NCBI GenBank assembly: GCA_963836775.1
Contig: CAWIKR010000003.1
Span: forward strand, 3,224,001-3,288,000
Source: DASQPR01 sp963836775
GTDB taxonomy: Bacteria > Actinomycetota > Actinomycetes > Mycobacteriales > Micromonosporaceae
Length of the DNA stretch: 64,000 nucleotides
Direction of reading: 5' to 3'
In this document: piece by piece, positions 8,882-16,783 of the stretch
How positions within the stretch are numbered: the stretch's first letter is position 1
Layout of the letters: each line of letters opens with the position of its first letter
The notes under the pieces: generated by a model
What the model was told of the DNA's origin: nothing
What the model saw: only the letters and a program-made list of their open reading frames with translations
The model's database searches: none
Program-made: the position numbers and the translations under genes

Positions 8882-10047
8882 TGCGGTGCCCACACCGTCA
8901 GGGGCAGGTCGAACTCCTCTTCGTCCAGCGCGCCGCAATCCCGGCCGCGCCGGAGAAAGCCGATCAGTGCCCGCGCGGTCGCGGGTTCGTCCAGGACGCC
9001 CGCGACCGGGCCACCCGAGCCGAGGTAGGCGGCGAGGCGAGCACTCGCCGCGGCACATCCGTCGCGATAGAAGCCGTACGTCGCCGCATAGCGTGTGGGC
9101 AGCTGGCCGGGATGCAGATCCCAGCCCTGATAGAAGCCCCGCTCAAGAGAGCGCCGAACCAGCCGCGAGTGCAACTCCCAGGCCGCATGAACCGCCTCGC
9201 TGTCCCCGACCGGAAGAACATTGGTCGATCCGTCCGAGAGCCGAATTCCGGTGCCGGCGGCGGCGACCTGCATCACCGCTTTCGCGTGATCCGCGGCCGG
9301 GTGTTCCATGCTCTGATACCCGGCCGCGATCCCGCATGCCGCCGTGTAGTCGTATGTGCCGAAGTGCAGTCCGGCCAGCCGACCGTCACCGGCTCTGATG
9401 AGACCGGCCACGGTGGCCACGCCGTCCGGGCCGAGCACCGCAGCAGGCGTTTCCACCTGCACCTCGAACCTGAGCCGCCCGGCCGGCAGACCGTGCGCGC
9501 TCTCCAACGCGTCACACAAACTCGACATGGCCACCACCTGCTCGGGCGCGCTCACCTTCGGCAGCGTCACGATGAAGCCAGACGGCGGGGCTCCCAGAGC
9601 GTCGAGAAACACGTCGAGCGTACGCACCGCCCGTCGGCGCGTGTCGCCCTCAAGGCTCTTGCAACGGATCCCGTGAAACGGTGGCATCGGCCCTTCGTGC
9701 ATGGCCTCGGCCGCGGCTCGGGCATCGGCGTCCTCACTGACGTCGTCGCGTACGCCATAGCCATCTTCGAAGTCGACACGCAGGTCTTCGATCGGCTCGC
9801 GGGCCAGCTTCGCAAGGACCCGCTCACGCAGTGATTCCGGGAACGGCCACGGCGGGTGCGCTCGCATCGCGCTTATGGCCTGCTCACGCCAGTCGTCGAT
9901 AACATCTGCTCGGAATGCGTCAGCCGGCACGTACACCGTGTGCACGGGCTGCCGGCCTTGCAGCTCGCCCGGATAGGTACGCCGCAACATAGTGTCGATG
10001 TCCTCGAGCCGCCGGTCCAGGTCTTGGTAGACGTCCTCGGAAAGCAT
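8878..10047 (-). CDS. DUF6986 protein, HpcH/HpaI aldolase-like
   Basis: 389 aa. It has the features of a citrate-lyase beta / HpcH-HpaI type TIM barrel: VDFEDGYGVR, RFEVQVETPAAV (probable metal-binding Glu) and LHFGTYDYTAACG. Members are often seen beside allantoin genes in actinobacteria; older databases label them 'phosphoenolpyruvate kinase' without good reason. Its ATG shares one base with the stop of the xanthine dehydrogenase gene (TGATG), and its stop overlaps allantoinase by 4 bp, so it is certainly made with the pathway. Some actinobacterial operons carry malate synthase here, so a role in condensing or cleaving glyoxylate is a reasonable inference, but it is not shown. Confidence 0.85.
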   Translation of the reverse strand: MLSEDVYQDLDRRLEDIDTMLRRTYPGELQGRQPVHTVYVPADAFRADVIDDWREQAISAMRAHPPWPFPESLRERVLAKLAREPIEDLRVDFEDGYGVRDDVSEDADARAAAEAMHEGPMPPFHGIRCKSLEGDTRRRAVRTLDVFLDALGAPPSGFIVTLPKVSAPEQVVAMSSLCDALESAHGLPAGRLRFEVQVETPAAVLGPDGVATVAGLIRAGDGRLAGLHFGTYDYTAACGIAAGYQSMEHPAADHAKAVMQVAAAGTGIRLSDGSTNVLPVGDSEAVHAAWELHSRLVRRSLERGFYQGWDLHPGQLPTRYAATYGFYRDGCAAASARLAAYLGSGGPVAGVLDEPATARALIGFLRRGRDCGALDEEEFDLPLTVWAPQ

Positions 10048-12317
10048 CAGTCCGCCACGATGTGCTCGGGACGCACCGGCACGCGACTAAGCGCCCGCCC
10101 GGTCGCGGCCCGGATCGCCGCGACGATGGCGGGCGTCGACGATATCGTCGGTGGCTCGCCCACACCGCGCAGGCCGTACGGGGCGTGTGGATCGCCGAGC
10201 TCCAGCACGTCCACGTGCATGGGCGGCATGTCGAGGATGGTCGGAATCAGATAATCCGTGAACGACGGGTTCCGCAACACACCGTCGGCCATCTGGATCT
10301 CCTCCATGAGCGCCAGTCCCAGGCCCTGGGCCGTGCCGCCGTGGATCTGGCCCAGCACGGCCTGCGGGTTGACCGCCTTGCCGACGTCCTGTGCGGTGGC
10401 GATCTCGACCACCCGCACGAGCCCCAACTCGGTGTCCACGTCCACGGTCGCGCGGTGCGCGGCGAACGCGTACTGCACGTGTGCGTTGCCTTGACCGGTG
10501 ACCGGATCGAGCGCTTCTGTCGGGCGGTGCCGCCACTGCACCGTCTCTTCGATCGCCTCGTCGCGGAGCACGTCTGCAAGGTCGACGAGCGGCTCGCCGA
10601 TATCGTTGACGACGGTCCCGGCGACCAGCTGGGCGCCACCGACACGCGACAGCACGCGCTCACGAACGGCGATGCATGCGGCCCGCACCGCGCCTCCTGT
10701 CATGTAGGTCTGGCGTGATGCCGAGGTCGAACCCGCGCTCCCCACGCTGGTGTCGGCAACCGCCACGGTCACCTGGTCGACACCGAGCTCAGTCCGCGCG
10801 ATCTGTGCCTGGACGGTGACGAGTCCCTGCCCAACCTCGGCTGCTGCGGTGTGCACCACGACCGCCGGCGATCCGCCGACCAGATGCAGCCGTACGCGTG
10901 CGGTGGCGTAATCGTCGAAGCCCTCCGAGAAGCCGACGTTCTTGATGCTCACCCCATATCCGACGCCGCGGACGACGCCCTCGCCATGCGTGGTGTTCGA
11001 CACCCCGCCCGGCATCTGGCGCAGGTCGTCGGTGGCCGGCTTGGGTACCGGCGCGGACGCGACCAGCCGCAGCAGCTGCGCCACCGGGGCAGGGCCGTCC
11101 ACGATCTGTCCGGTTGGCATCGTGTCGCCGGTCTCAAGGGCGTTGCGGATACGAAGCTCCACCGGGTCCATCCCGAGCGCTGCGGCCAGGCGGTCCATGG
11201 TCGACTCGTAGCCGAAACATGCCTGCACGGCGCCGAATCCCCTCATCGCGCCGCACGGCGGGTTGTTGGTGTACGCGACGTACGAGTCCATCACGACGTT
11301 CGGCACGCGATACGGTCCGATGCCAAGCGTTGCCGCGTTCGCGCATACCGCAGTGGAGCTGGATGCGTACGCTCCCCCATCGAGCACGATGCGCGCGCGC
11401 ACATATACCAGCCCGCCGTCGCGTCGTGCGCCCATTTCGTAGCGCATTTTCGCGGGGTGCCTGTGCACGTGCCCGAAGAACGACTCCTCCCGCCCGTACA
11501 CCATCTTCACCGGCCGCCCTGTACGCAGCGCCATCATCGATGCGTGGACCTGCATGGACAGGTCCTCGCGGGCGCCGAACGCACCGCCCACGCCGGCGAG
11601 GCTAAGACGCACCTTCTCGGGCGGCAGTCCCAGGCACGCGGCGACCTGCTTCTGGTCGACATGCAGCCATTGGGTGGCGATATACAGGTCGACCCCGCCG
11701 TCCTCGGCGGGCACGGCCAGCCCCGATTCCGGGCCGAGGAACGCCTGATCCTGCATGCCGACTTCGTACTCTCCCGACACCACGACCTCGGCCAGCACAT
11801 TCGGATCGCCGCGCCGCACCGGCACATGGCGCAACAGGTTGCCGTTCGGGTGCACGACAACCGCACCCGGGCCGAGCGCTTCCTCCGCATCGACCACGGG
11901 AGTCAGCACCTCGTATTTCACCACGATGCTGTCGGCTGCGCGGCGCGCGGTCTCAGGATGATCGGCCGCCACGATCGCCACTGACTCGCCCTGGTAGCGG
12001 ACCTCGTTCATGGCGAGTACGGGTTGGTCAGCAAACTCGAGACCATAATGCTTCGCGCCGGGCACGTCCTCGTGCGTCAGTACCGCGTAGACCCCCGGCA
12101 TCGCCACCGCGGCCGTCAGGTCGAGACCATGGATCCGGGCCCGCGGATGTGGGCTGCGCAGTGTGGCGCCCCACAACATGTTGTCGGCCCACAGGTCCGA
12201 TGAGTATGCGAACTCGCCGGTGACCTTGAGCGTGCCGTCTGGCCGCCGGGCATCCTCGCCCACGCCGCCGCGCACCGAAGTTTCGCGCACCGGCCGTTCG
12301 AATGTCGTGGTGGTCAT
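10047..12317 (-). CDS. Xanthine dehydrogenase, molybdopterin-binding subunit
   Basis: 756 aa. It is the large catalytic subunit of a three-part xanthine dehydrogenase, which oxidises hypoxanthine and xanthine to urate. Family hallmarks are GGVGEDARRPDGTLKVTG at the N-terminus, VGGAFGAREDLSMQ (near 245), AMRGFGAVQACFGYE (near 357) and the C-terminal GLRGVGEPP motif. The FeS and FAD subunits are further up the same operon but are separated from it by the deaminase gene. It overlaps the deaminase by 4 bp at its start and DUF6986 by 1 bp at its end. No XdhC-type maturation factor is visible in the window. Confidence 0.94.
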   Translation of the reverse strand: MTTTTFERPVRETSVRGGVGEDARRPDGTLKVTGEFAYSSDLWADNMLWGATLRSPHPRARIHGLDLTAAVAMPGVYAVLTHEDVPGAKHYGLEFADQPVLAMNEVRYQGESVAIVAADHPETARRAADSIVVKYEVLTPVVDAEEALGPGAVVVHPNGNLLRHVPVRRGDPNVLAEVVVSGEYEVGMQDQAFLGPESGLAVPAEDGGVDLYIATQWLHVDQKQVAACLGLPPEKVRLSLAGVGGAFGAREDLSMQVHASMMALRTGRPVKMVYGREESFFGHVHRHPAKMRYEMGARRDGGLVYVRARIVLDGGAYASSSTAVCANAATLGIGPYRVPNVVMDSYVAYTNNPPCGAMRGFGAVQACFGYESTMDRLAAALGMDPVELRIRNALETGDTMPTGQIVDGPAPVAQLLRLVASAPVPKPATDDLRQMPGGVSNTTHGEGVVRGVGYGVSIKNVGFSEGFDDYATARVRLHLVGGSPAVVVHTAAAEVGQGLVTVQAQIARTELGVDQVTVAVADTSVGSAGSTSASRQTYMTGGAVRAACIAVRERVLSRVGGAQLVAGTVVNDIGEPLVDLADVLRDEAIEETVQWRHRPTEALDPVTGQGNAHVQYAFAAHRATVDVDTELGLVRVVEIATAQDVGKAVNPQAVLGQIHGGTAQGLGLALMEEIQMADGVLRNPSFTDYLIPTILDMPPMHVDVLELGDPHAPYGLRGVGEPPTISSTPAIVAAIRAATGRALSRVPVRPEHIVAD

Positions 12318-13669
12318 GTCGACACCGCTCCTGCCAACCGGCGCGCGGCGCTCCGCACACGCCTGGTCAAATCCGCCTCCGTGACGTTGACCAACTGGGC
12401 CTCTTCCACGATCGGCACACCGCCAACGAGCAGCAACTCGACCTCGGCGGGCGGACCCAGGACCAGCGCCGCCACCGGATCCTCGATATCGTCATGGCCC
12501 AGGCCGTTCAGTCGCCATACCGCCAGGTCCGCGAGCTTGCCCGGCTCCAGCGAGCCGAGTTCGCCGTCGCGTCCCAGGCATCGCGCGCCGCCCATCGTCG
12601 CGATGGCGAGCGCCTCCCGCGCGGACAACGCGGCCGGGCCGTTTCGCAGCCGGGCGGCGTAGAGAGCCTGGCGCATCTCCGCCCCGAGCTGCCCCGCCTC
12701 CTGCGACGCGGGGCCGTCGACGCCAAGGCCGACCGGAACCTGGGCGTCTAGCAGATCGCGTACCGGCGCGATGCCGGCGCCGAGCCGGGCGTTGGAGCTT
12801 GGGCAGTGCGCCACGCCGGTGCGCGTCTGGCCGAGACGTGCGATTTCCGCCGCCGAAAGATGGATTCCGTGTGCGAGCCACACGTCATCGCCAAGGAAGC
12901 CGAGCCGCTCCGCGTGCTCTACCGGGGTGCAACCGTGCTCGCGCAGGCAGTACGAGGACTCGTCCAAGGTCTCGGCGAGGTGGGTGTGAAGTCGTACGCC
13001 GGCGGCGCGTGCCAGCGCCGCAGCTTCGCGCATCAGGTCCGTGGTGACGGAGAAGGGCGAGCACGGCCCGACCGCGACCCGCACCATTGACCCGGACGCC
13101 GGGTTGTGGAATCTGTCGATGGCGTTCTGCGTTGCGGCGAGGGCTTCGTCCGTCTTCTCCACCAGATCGTCCGGTGGCAGACCACCCGCGGACGCCCCGA
13201 GATCCATCGAGCCTCGAACCGGGTCGAAGCGTACGCCGACGGCCGCGGCCGCATCGATGGTCGCGGCGAACAGGTCACCCCGGCCGCGGGGGAACACGTA
13301 GTGATGATCAGTGCTGGTGGAACAACCGGACAGCGCGAGCCAGCCCAGACCGGCGGCGGCCGTCGCGCCGACGACGTCTTCGTCGATGCCCGCCCAGATC
13401 GGGTACAGCTCGGTCAGCCAGCCGAACAGGTCCCGCTGCTGAGCGAGCCCTCTGGTTGCCCATTGGTACAGGTGGTGATGGGTGTTGACAAGGCCCGGAG
13501 TGACGAGGCAGCCAGAAGCGTCGACGCGGCGAACGGGACCCGGCAACGCGGGTGCGGGCCCCGAACCGACCGCTACGATTCGGTCTTCGTCGACGACCAC
13601 GTGGCCGACGCGGTGCTCCGTCCCCACGGCGTCCACGGTGGCAACTGCGCCATTTTCGATCACGATCAT
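12314..13669 (-). CDS. 8-oxoguanine deaminase-like amidohydrolase
   Basis: 451 aa, amidohydrolase superfamily. The HxH-type metal motif is VNTHHHLYQWATRG (near residue 58), followed by STSTDHHYVFP, HTHLAET and a late GVDGPASQE Asp motif. The HHHLYQW signature resembles the 8-oxoguanine / isocytosine / guanine deaminase group, so it would feed oxidised guanine or guanine into the xanthine/urate route by removing the amino group. The exact substrate is inferred. The ATG at 13669 overlaps the FeS subunit stop by 4 bp; the long upstream frame lies inside that gene and was rejected. Confidence 0.85.
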   Translation of the reverse strand: MIVIENGAVATVDAVGTEHRVGHVVVDEDRIVAVGSGPAPALPGPVRRVDASGCLVTPGLVNTHHHLYQWATRGLAQQRDLFGWLTELYPIWAGIDEDVVGATAAAGLGWLALSGCSTSTDHHYVFPRGRGDLFAATIDAAAAVGVRFDPVRGSMDLGASAGGLPPDDLVEKTDEALAATQNAIDRFHNPASGSMVRVAVGPCSPFSVTTDLMREAAALARAAGVRLHTHLAETLDESSYCLREHGCTPVEHAERLGFLGDDVWLAHGIHLSAAEIARLGQTRTGVAHCPSSNARLGAGIAPVRDLLDAQVPVGLGVDGPASQEAGQLGAEMRQALYAARLRNGPAALSAREALAIATMGGARCLGRDGELGSLEPGKLADLAVWRLNGLGHDDIEDPVAALVLGPPAEVELLLVGGVPIVEEAQLVNVTEADLTRRVRSAARRLAGAVST

Positions 13670-14133
13670 GGCGCCACCCGGGACGAGGCCAACCGCACTG
13701 CGTCGAGAATCTTCTCGTACCCCGTGCATCGGCACAGATTGCCGGCCAGTGCTTCACGAACGTCCTCGTCGCTTGGCGCGGGATTGTGCGCCAGAAGATC
13801 ATGTACCGCGACGATGAGCCCGGGGGTGCAGAACCCGCATTGGACCGCGCCGGCCTCGAGAAATGCCTCCTGGACTGGGTGCAGGCCGGCATCCGTCGCG
13901 AGACCCTCGACCGTACCGACGCGACGACCATTGGCTTGTCCGGCAGCGACCAAGCAGGCGCAGACTGGGATCCCGTCCAGATACACCGTGCATGAGCCGC
14001 ACTCACCCTGCTCGCAGGCATTCTTGGAGCCCGGCATCCCGAAACGCTCACGCAATACGTACAGCAGGCTTTCGCCGGGCCAGACGCCGTCGGCTTCGCG
14101 GAGCTGACCGTTCACGGTGCATGTCACGCGCAT
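13666..14133 (-). CDS. Xanthine dehydrogenase, [2Fe-2S] subunit
   Basis: 155 aa, the size of stand-alone FeS subunits. The plant-type ferredoxin cluster is CEQGECGSCTVYLDG, with the fourth Cys in IPVCACL, and the second cluster uses CGFCTPG and CRCTGY. It passes electrons from the molybdenum subunit to FAD. The start at 14133 (MRVTCTVNG) has GGAGG 8 nt upstream and overlaps the FAD-subunit stop by 10 bp. Confidence 0.94.
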   Translation of the reverse strand: MRVTCTVNGQLREADGVWPGESLLYVLRERFGMPGSKNACEQGECGSCTVYLDGIPVCACLVAAGQANGRRVGTVEGLATDAGLHPVQEAFLEAGAVQCGFCTPGLIVAVHDLLAHNPAPSDEDVREALAGNLCRCTGYEKILDAVRLASSRVAP

Positions 14134-14975
14134 TGGTAGTCCCTCCACGCCCACGTCAGGGTGCGCTGAGCCAGAACCGCCAGTGCGTGCCGGCGGTAGT
14201 CCGCGCTGCCCCGTACGTCATCGATGGGTGATGTGGCGGCGGCCACCAATTGGCCGAACCTGCCTGTCAGCGATTCCGGCAACGCCGCACCGGTCTGCCA
14301 GGGCAGCTCGGCCGCCAGACGTTCGGCCTCGACGGCACGGCGCGGAGTGGGCGCCGCCGAACCGATTCCGGTGCCGACGCGCCGACGCGCCGGATCCAGC
14401 GCAACCGCGAACGAGCACACCGCGATCACCATCGCGTTGCGCGTGCCGACCTTTGCGAACTGCTGCGGGCCGGCCGCCGGTTCCACAAGGACGGCGGCGA
14501 TCAGCTCGTCGGCGGCCAGCACAGTTCGCTTCGGTCCGGTGAAGAACTCAGTCATCGGCACTGCCCGTGTGCCTCGCACCGACGCGAGCTCAACGATCGC
14601 CTGCGACGCGAGCAGCGGCGGATGTGCGTCGCCCGCGGGCGATGCCGAGCCGAGATTGCCGCCCACCGTGCCGCGGTTGCGGATTTGCGGCGACCCCACG
14701 GTCCGCGATGCCATCGCCAGCCCGGGCAATTGTGCGCCAAGCTCCTCGATGATCCTCCGGTAGGTGACACCAGCGCCGATCCGCAGGTGTACGCCGTCGT
14801 GGTCCCACTCCGAGAGCCGTGCCACCTGGGTGAGGTCAAGCAGTGCCCCGGGCCGTCGGCGGTCAAAGTTGAGATCGACCATTACGTCAGTACCGCCGAA
14901 GATCGCCAGCGCGTCCGGTCGCTCCGCCTTGGCAGCGAGCGCGTCATCCCAGGTAGCCGGTTGCAGGAAATCCAT
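14124..14975 (-). CDS. Xanthine dehydrogenase, FAD-binding subunit
   Basis: 283 aa. FAD_binding_5 and CO-dehydrogenase flavoprotein C-terminal domains are recognisable: AIFGGTDVMVDLN at about residues 25-37, then SPQIRNRGTVGGNLGSASPAGD at 95-116, which holds the flavin loop. It accepts electrons from the FeS subunit and passes them to NAD+. The ATG at 14975 is my choice. A GTG at 14981 that overlaps the uricase stop (GTGA) is also possible and would add two residues. The gene sits directly after uricase. Confidence 0.92.
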   Translation of the reverse strand: MDFLQPATWDDALAAKAERPDALAIFGGTDVMVDLNFDRRRPGALLDLTQVARLSEWDHDGVHLRIGAGVTYRRIIEELGAQLPGLAMASRTVGSPQIRNRGTVGGNLGSASPAGDAHPPLLASQAIVELASVRGTRAVPMTEFFTGPKRTVLAADELIAAVLVEPAAGPQQFAKVGTRNAMVIAVCSFAVALDPARRRVGTGIGSAAPTPRRAVEAERLAAELPWQTGAALPESLTGRFGQLVAAATSPIDDVRGSADYRRHALAVLAQRTLTWAWRDYQCA

Positions 14976-14977
14976 GC

Positions 14978-15835
14978 TCACCACCAGGCGAGCCCCGGCG
15001 CGGACGCGCCGTCTCGGGTCACCGCGCCGTCGATCAACCCGTACGGTCGATCCGCGGCCACGAAGACCTCATTTGGATTGTCCAGGCCGAATGGGGCCAG
15101 ATCGACAAGCAGGTGATGTCTGTTCGGCAGACTGAGCCGCACTTCAACGACTTCAGGTCGCTTTTGCAGCACGCGGATCCCCATCTGATACAGGGTCTGC
15201 TGTAAAGATGAGCTGTAAGTGTCGACGAACGCCTCAATGAGTGCGGAACGCACGCCGGCATGCGAATCCGACCAGTCTGCGGGCGACTCCCCGAACCGCC
15301 ACCTCGCTGCCACGGCCGTGGCTAAGATCCGATCCTGTGCCTCAGGCAGCGTTGTGTAGTCGTCCTTGATATAACCTCGGAACTCGGAATCCGTGGAGTT
15401 CAGCAGCACCAGGTCCTGCACGCCGCCCACGACCCAGGAATTGTGCCCGTCGTAGGTCATCACCGCGGTGCGCGTCTCGCCGCCGTCACGCGCGAACGAG
15501 TGCGGACCGAGTCGCGTCCACGCGTACTCTTCAATGCTGACCCGCGCCCCGTCGATGCTCTGCTGCGAGTCGACAAAGTGGCGGGCAAGGCGCAGCCCGA
15601 ACTCCTCAATCTCGCCGACGCCGAACCGCTTGGCGAACGCGTACACCGTGTTCTTCATGGTGTCGGTAGGCAAGACGGCGGCGTTGTCGCCGGTCAGGTA
15701 CGTGGCGTCGAAGTCGCCGCGCAACGCCACGCTCACGTTGAGATCTCGCAGCGCATGCCGGCCACCATCGCGATCCACCCGCACGAGACGGGTCTCCGCC
15801 TTGCCGTATTCGTTGGCGCTAAGCACCACGCTCAT
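14978..15835 (-). CDS. Factor-independent urate hydroxylase (uricase)
   Basis: 285 aa, with the tandem T-fold layout of cofactor-free uricases, which oxidise urate to 5-hydroxyisourate with O2. Visible family blocks are YGKAETRLVRV at the N-terminus, YLTGDNAAVLPTDTMKNTVY (residues about 46-65, containing the catalytic Thr), the LVLLNSTDSEFRGY stretch near 143, and SLPNRHHLLVDLAPFGLDNPNEVF near the end. It is followed by the FAD subunit at 2 bp and preceded by HIU hydrolase at 11 bp. Confidence 0.95.
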   Translation of the reverse strand: MSVVLSANEYGKAETRLVRVDRDGGRHALRDLNVSVALRGDFDATYLTGDNAAVLPTDTMKNTVYAFAKRFGVGEIEEFGLRLARHFVDSQQSIDGARVSIEEYAWTRLGPHSFARDGGETRTAVMTYDGHNSWVVGGVQDLVLLNSTDSEFRGYIKDDYTTLPEAQDRILATAVAARWRFGESPADWSDSHAGVRSALIEAFVDTYSSSLQQTLYQMGIRVLQKRPEVVEVRLSLPNRHHLLVDLAPFGLDNPNEVFVAADRPYGLIDGAVTRDGASAPGLAWW

Positions 15836-15846
15836 CTCAGCTCACC

Positions 15847-16158
15847 TCACGTGCCGCGATACGTGGTGTAACCGAACGGGCTCAGCAGCAGCGGCAGGTG
15901 GTAGTGGCGATCCGGCTCAAGGACTTCGAAATCGACCACGACCTCGGGAAAGAACGCCCCGCCCGTCTCGAAGACCAGTCGGTACCGGCCTGCGCTCCAA
16001 TCCGACGTCGGCACCCAATCGCGCAAACGACCGTCGCGGTCGGTCGCGCCGTCGGCGACGGGCAGCCAGCGCTCGCCGGTGAGCCGTTGGAGGTGAACCT
16101 GCACGCCCACCGCGGGTTCGCCGCGCGAAGTGTCCAGCACGTGCGTCGAGAGGCTCAT
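15847..16158 (-). CDS. 5-hydroxyisourate hydrolase
   Basis: 103 aa, a transthyretin-related protein that opens 5-hydroxyisourate to OHCU. The N-terminal LSTHVLDTSRGEPA carries the conserved active-site His, RYRLVFETGGAFFPE is the central block, and the protein ends in the diagnostic YRG-[ST] tetrapeptide (YRGT). Its ATG overlaps the stop of OHCU decarboxylase by 4 bp, so consecutive pathway enzymes are made together. Confidence 0.96.
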   Translation of the reverse strand: MSLSTHVLDTSRGEPAVGVQVHLQRLTGERWLPVADGATDRDGRLRDWVPTSDWSAGRYRLVFETGGAFFPEVVVDFEVLEPDRHYHLPLLLSPFGYTTYRGT

Positions 16159-16679
16159 CGCACGACCGCCTCGTCGGCTGCGAGCAGCCGCTGTAGGCGG
16201 ACTGCGGCGATCTTCGCGAGTTCCTCGCGAACGACCCGGCGCTCGACCGCATCGTCGTTGTGCAGCCGGGCCCGGGCTATGTCGAGCATCTCGGCCCCGC
16301 TCTTGCCGGTGGCGAAGATCAACAGAAGGTGCCCGAACCGCTCCTCGTATGCCTCATTCGCCTCGGCTAGTGCGGACAGTGTCCGATCATCGTCTCGGTC
16401 AACGCCCGCCTGCTCGCGCCGCGACCAGGAGGCGTCTCGGCGGTCACCGGCCGTCCGGGATCCGATTCTCGGGTGTGCCGCCAGCGCTTGTGCCACCTGC
16501 GGCCACGGCAGCGAATCCAGCGCTACACGCGCGGCCCCGGTCACTGCGGCCACGTCCGGATACGGCCGCGCCGCAGCCACGGCGTGCGCCCACACCGGCG
16601 ACGCGCAGCAGCTCAACAGTTCCGCCTCGGCGGCTGCCGAGGGGAGGCTGTTGAACCTGGACAGCGCCGGAATGCTCAT
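16155..16679 (-). CDS. 2-oxo-4-hydroxy-4-carboxy-5-ureidoimidazoline decarboxylase
   Basis: 174 aa. It converts OHCU to (S)-allantoin. Family blocks are FNSLP at the N-terminus, AHPRIG (the catalytic His near 67) and YEERFGHLLLIFATGKSGAEML near 112. It is the first gene of the ten-gene leftward purine operon. The start at 16679 (MSIPALS) leaves a 104-bp divergent promoter region before pucR. Confidence 0.94.
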   Translation of the reverse strand: MSIPALSRFNSLPSAAAEAELLSCCASPVWAHAVAAARPYPDVAAVTGAARVALDSLPWPQVAQALAAHPRIGSRTAGDRRDASWSRREQAGVDRDDDRTLSALAEANEAYEERFGHLLLIFATGKSGAEMLDIARARLHNDDAVERRVVREELAKIAAVRLQRLLAADEAVVR

Positions 16680-16783
16680 GTTTTGAGTAGAGCAGCCCAC
16701 GGGTGCGCCGCATATTGGTTCGCGGGCTAAACGATAACAATTCAGGCGTATGGTTTTTGTAGGTTTCTCCAAGAGGCGGCGAG
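16680..16783. promoter_or_regulatory. Divergent promoter region between the purine operon and pucR
   Basis: 104 bp, more AT-rich than its surroundings (for example ACGATAACAATTC and TATGGTTTTTGTAGG). It must hold the promoters for both directions. I see no perfect palindrome. PucR binding here is expected from the gene arrangement only. Confidence 0.5.

Noticed and set aside
10851..11984. 377-codon rightward open frame
   Set aside because: Antisense of the xanthine dehydrogenase molybdenum subunit, whose motifs are intact.
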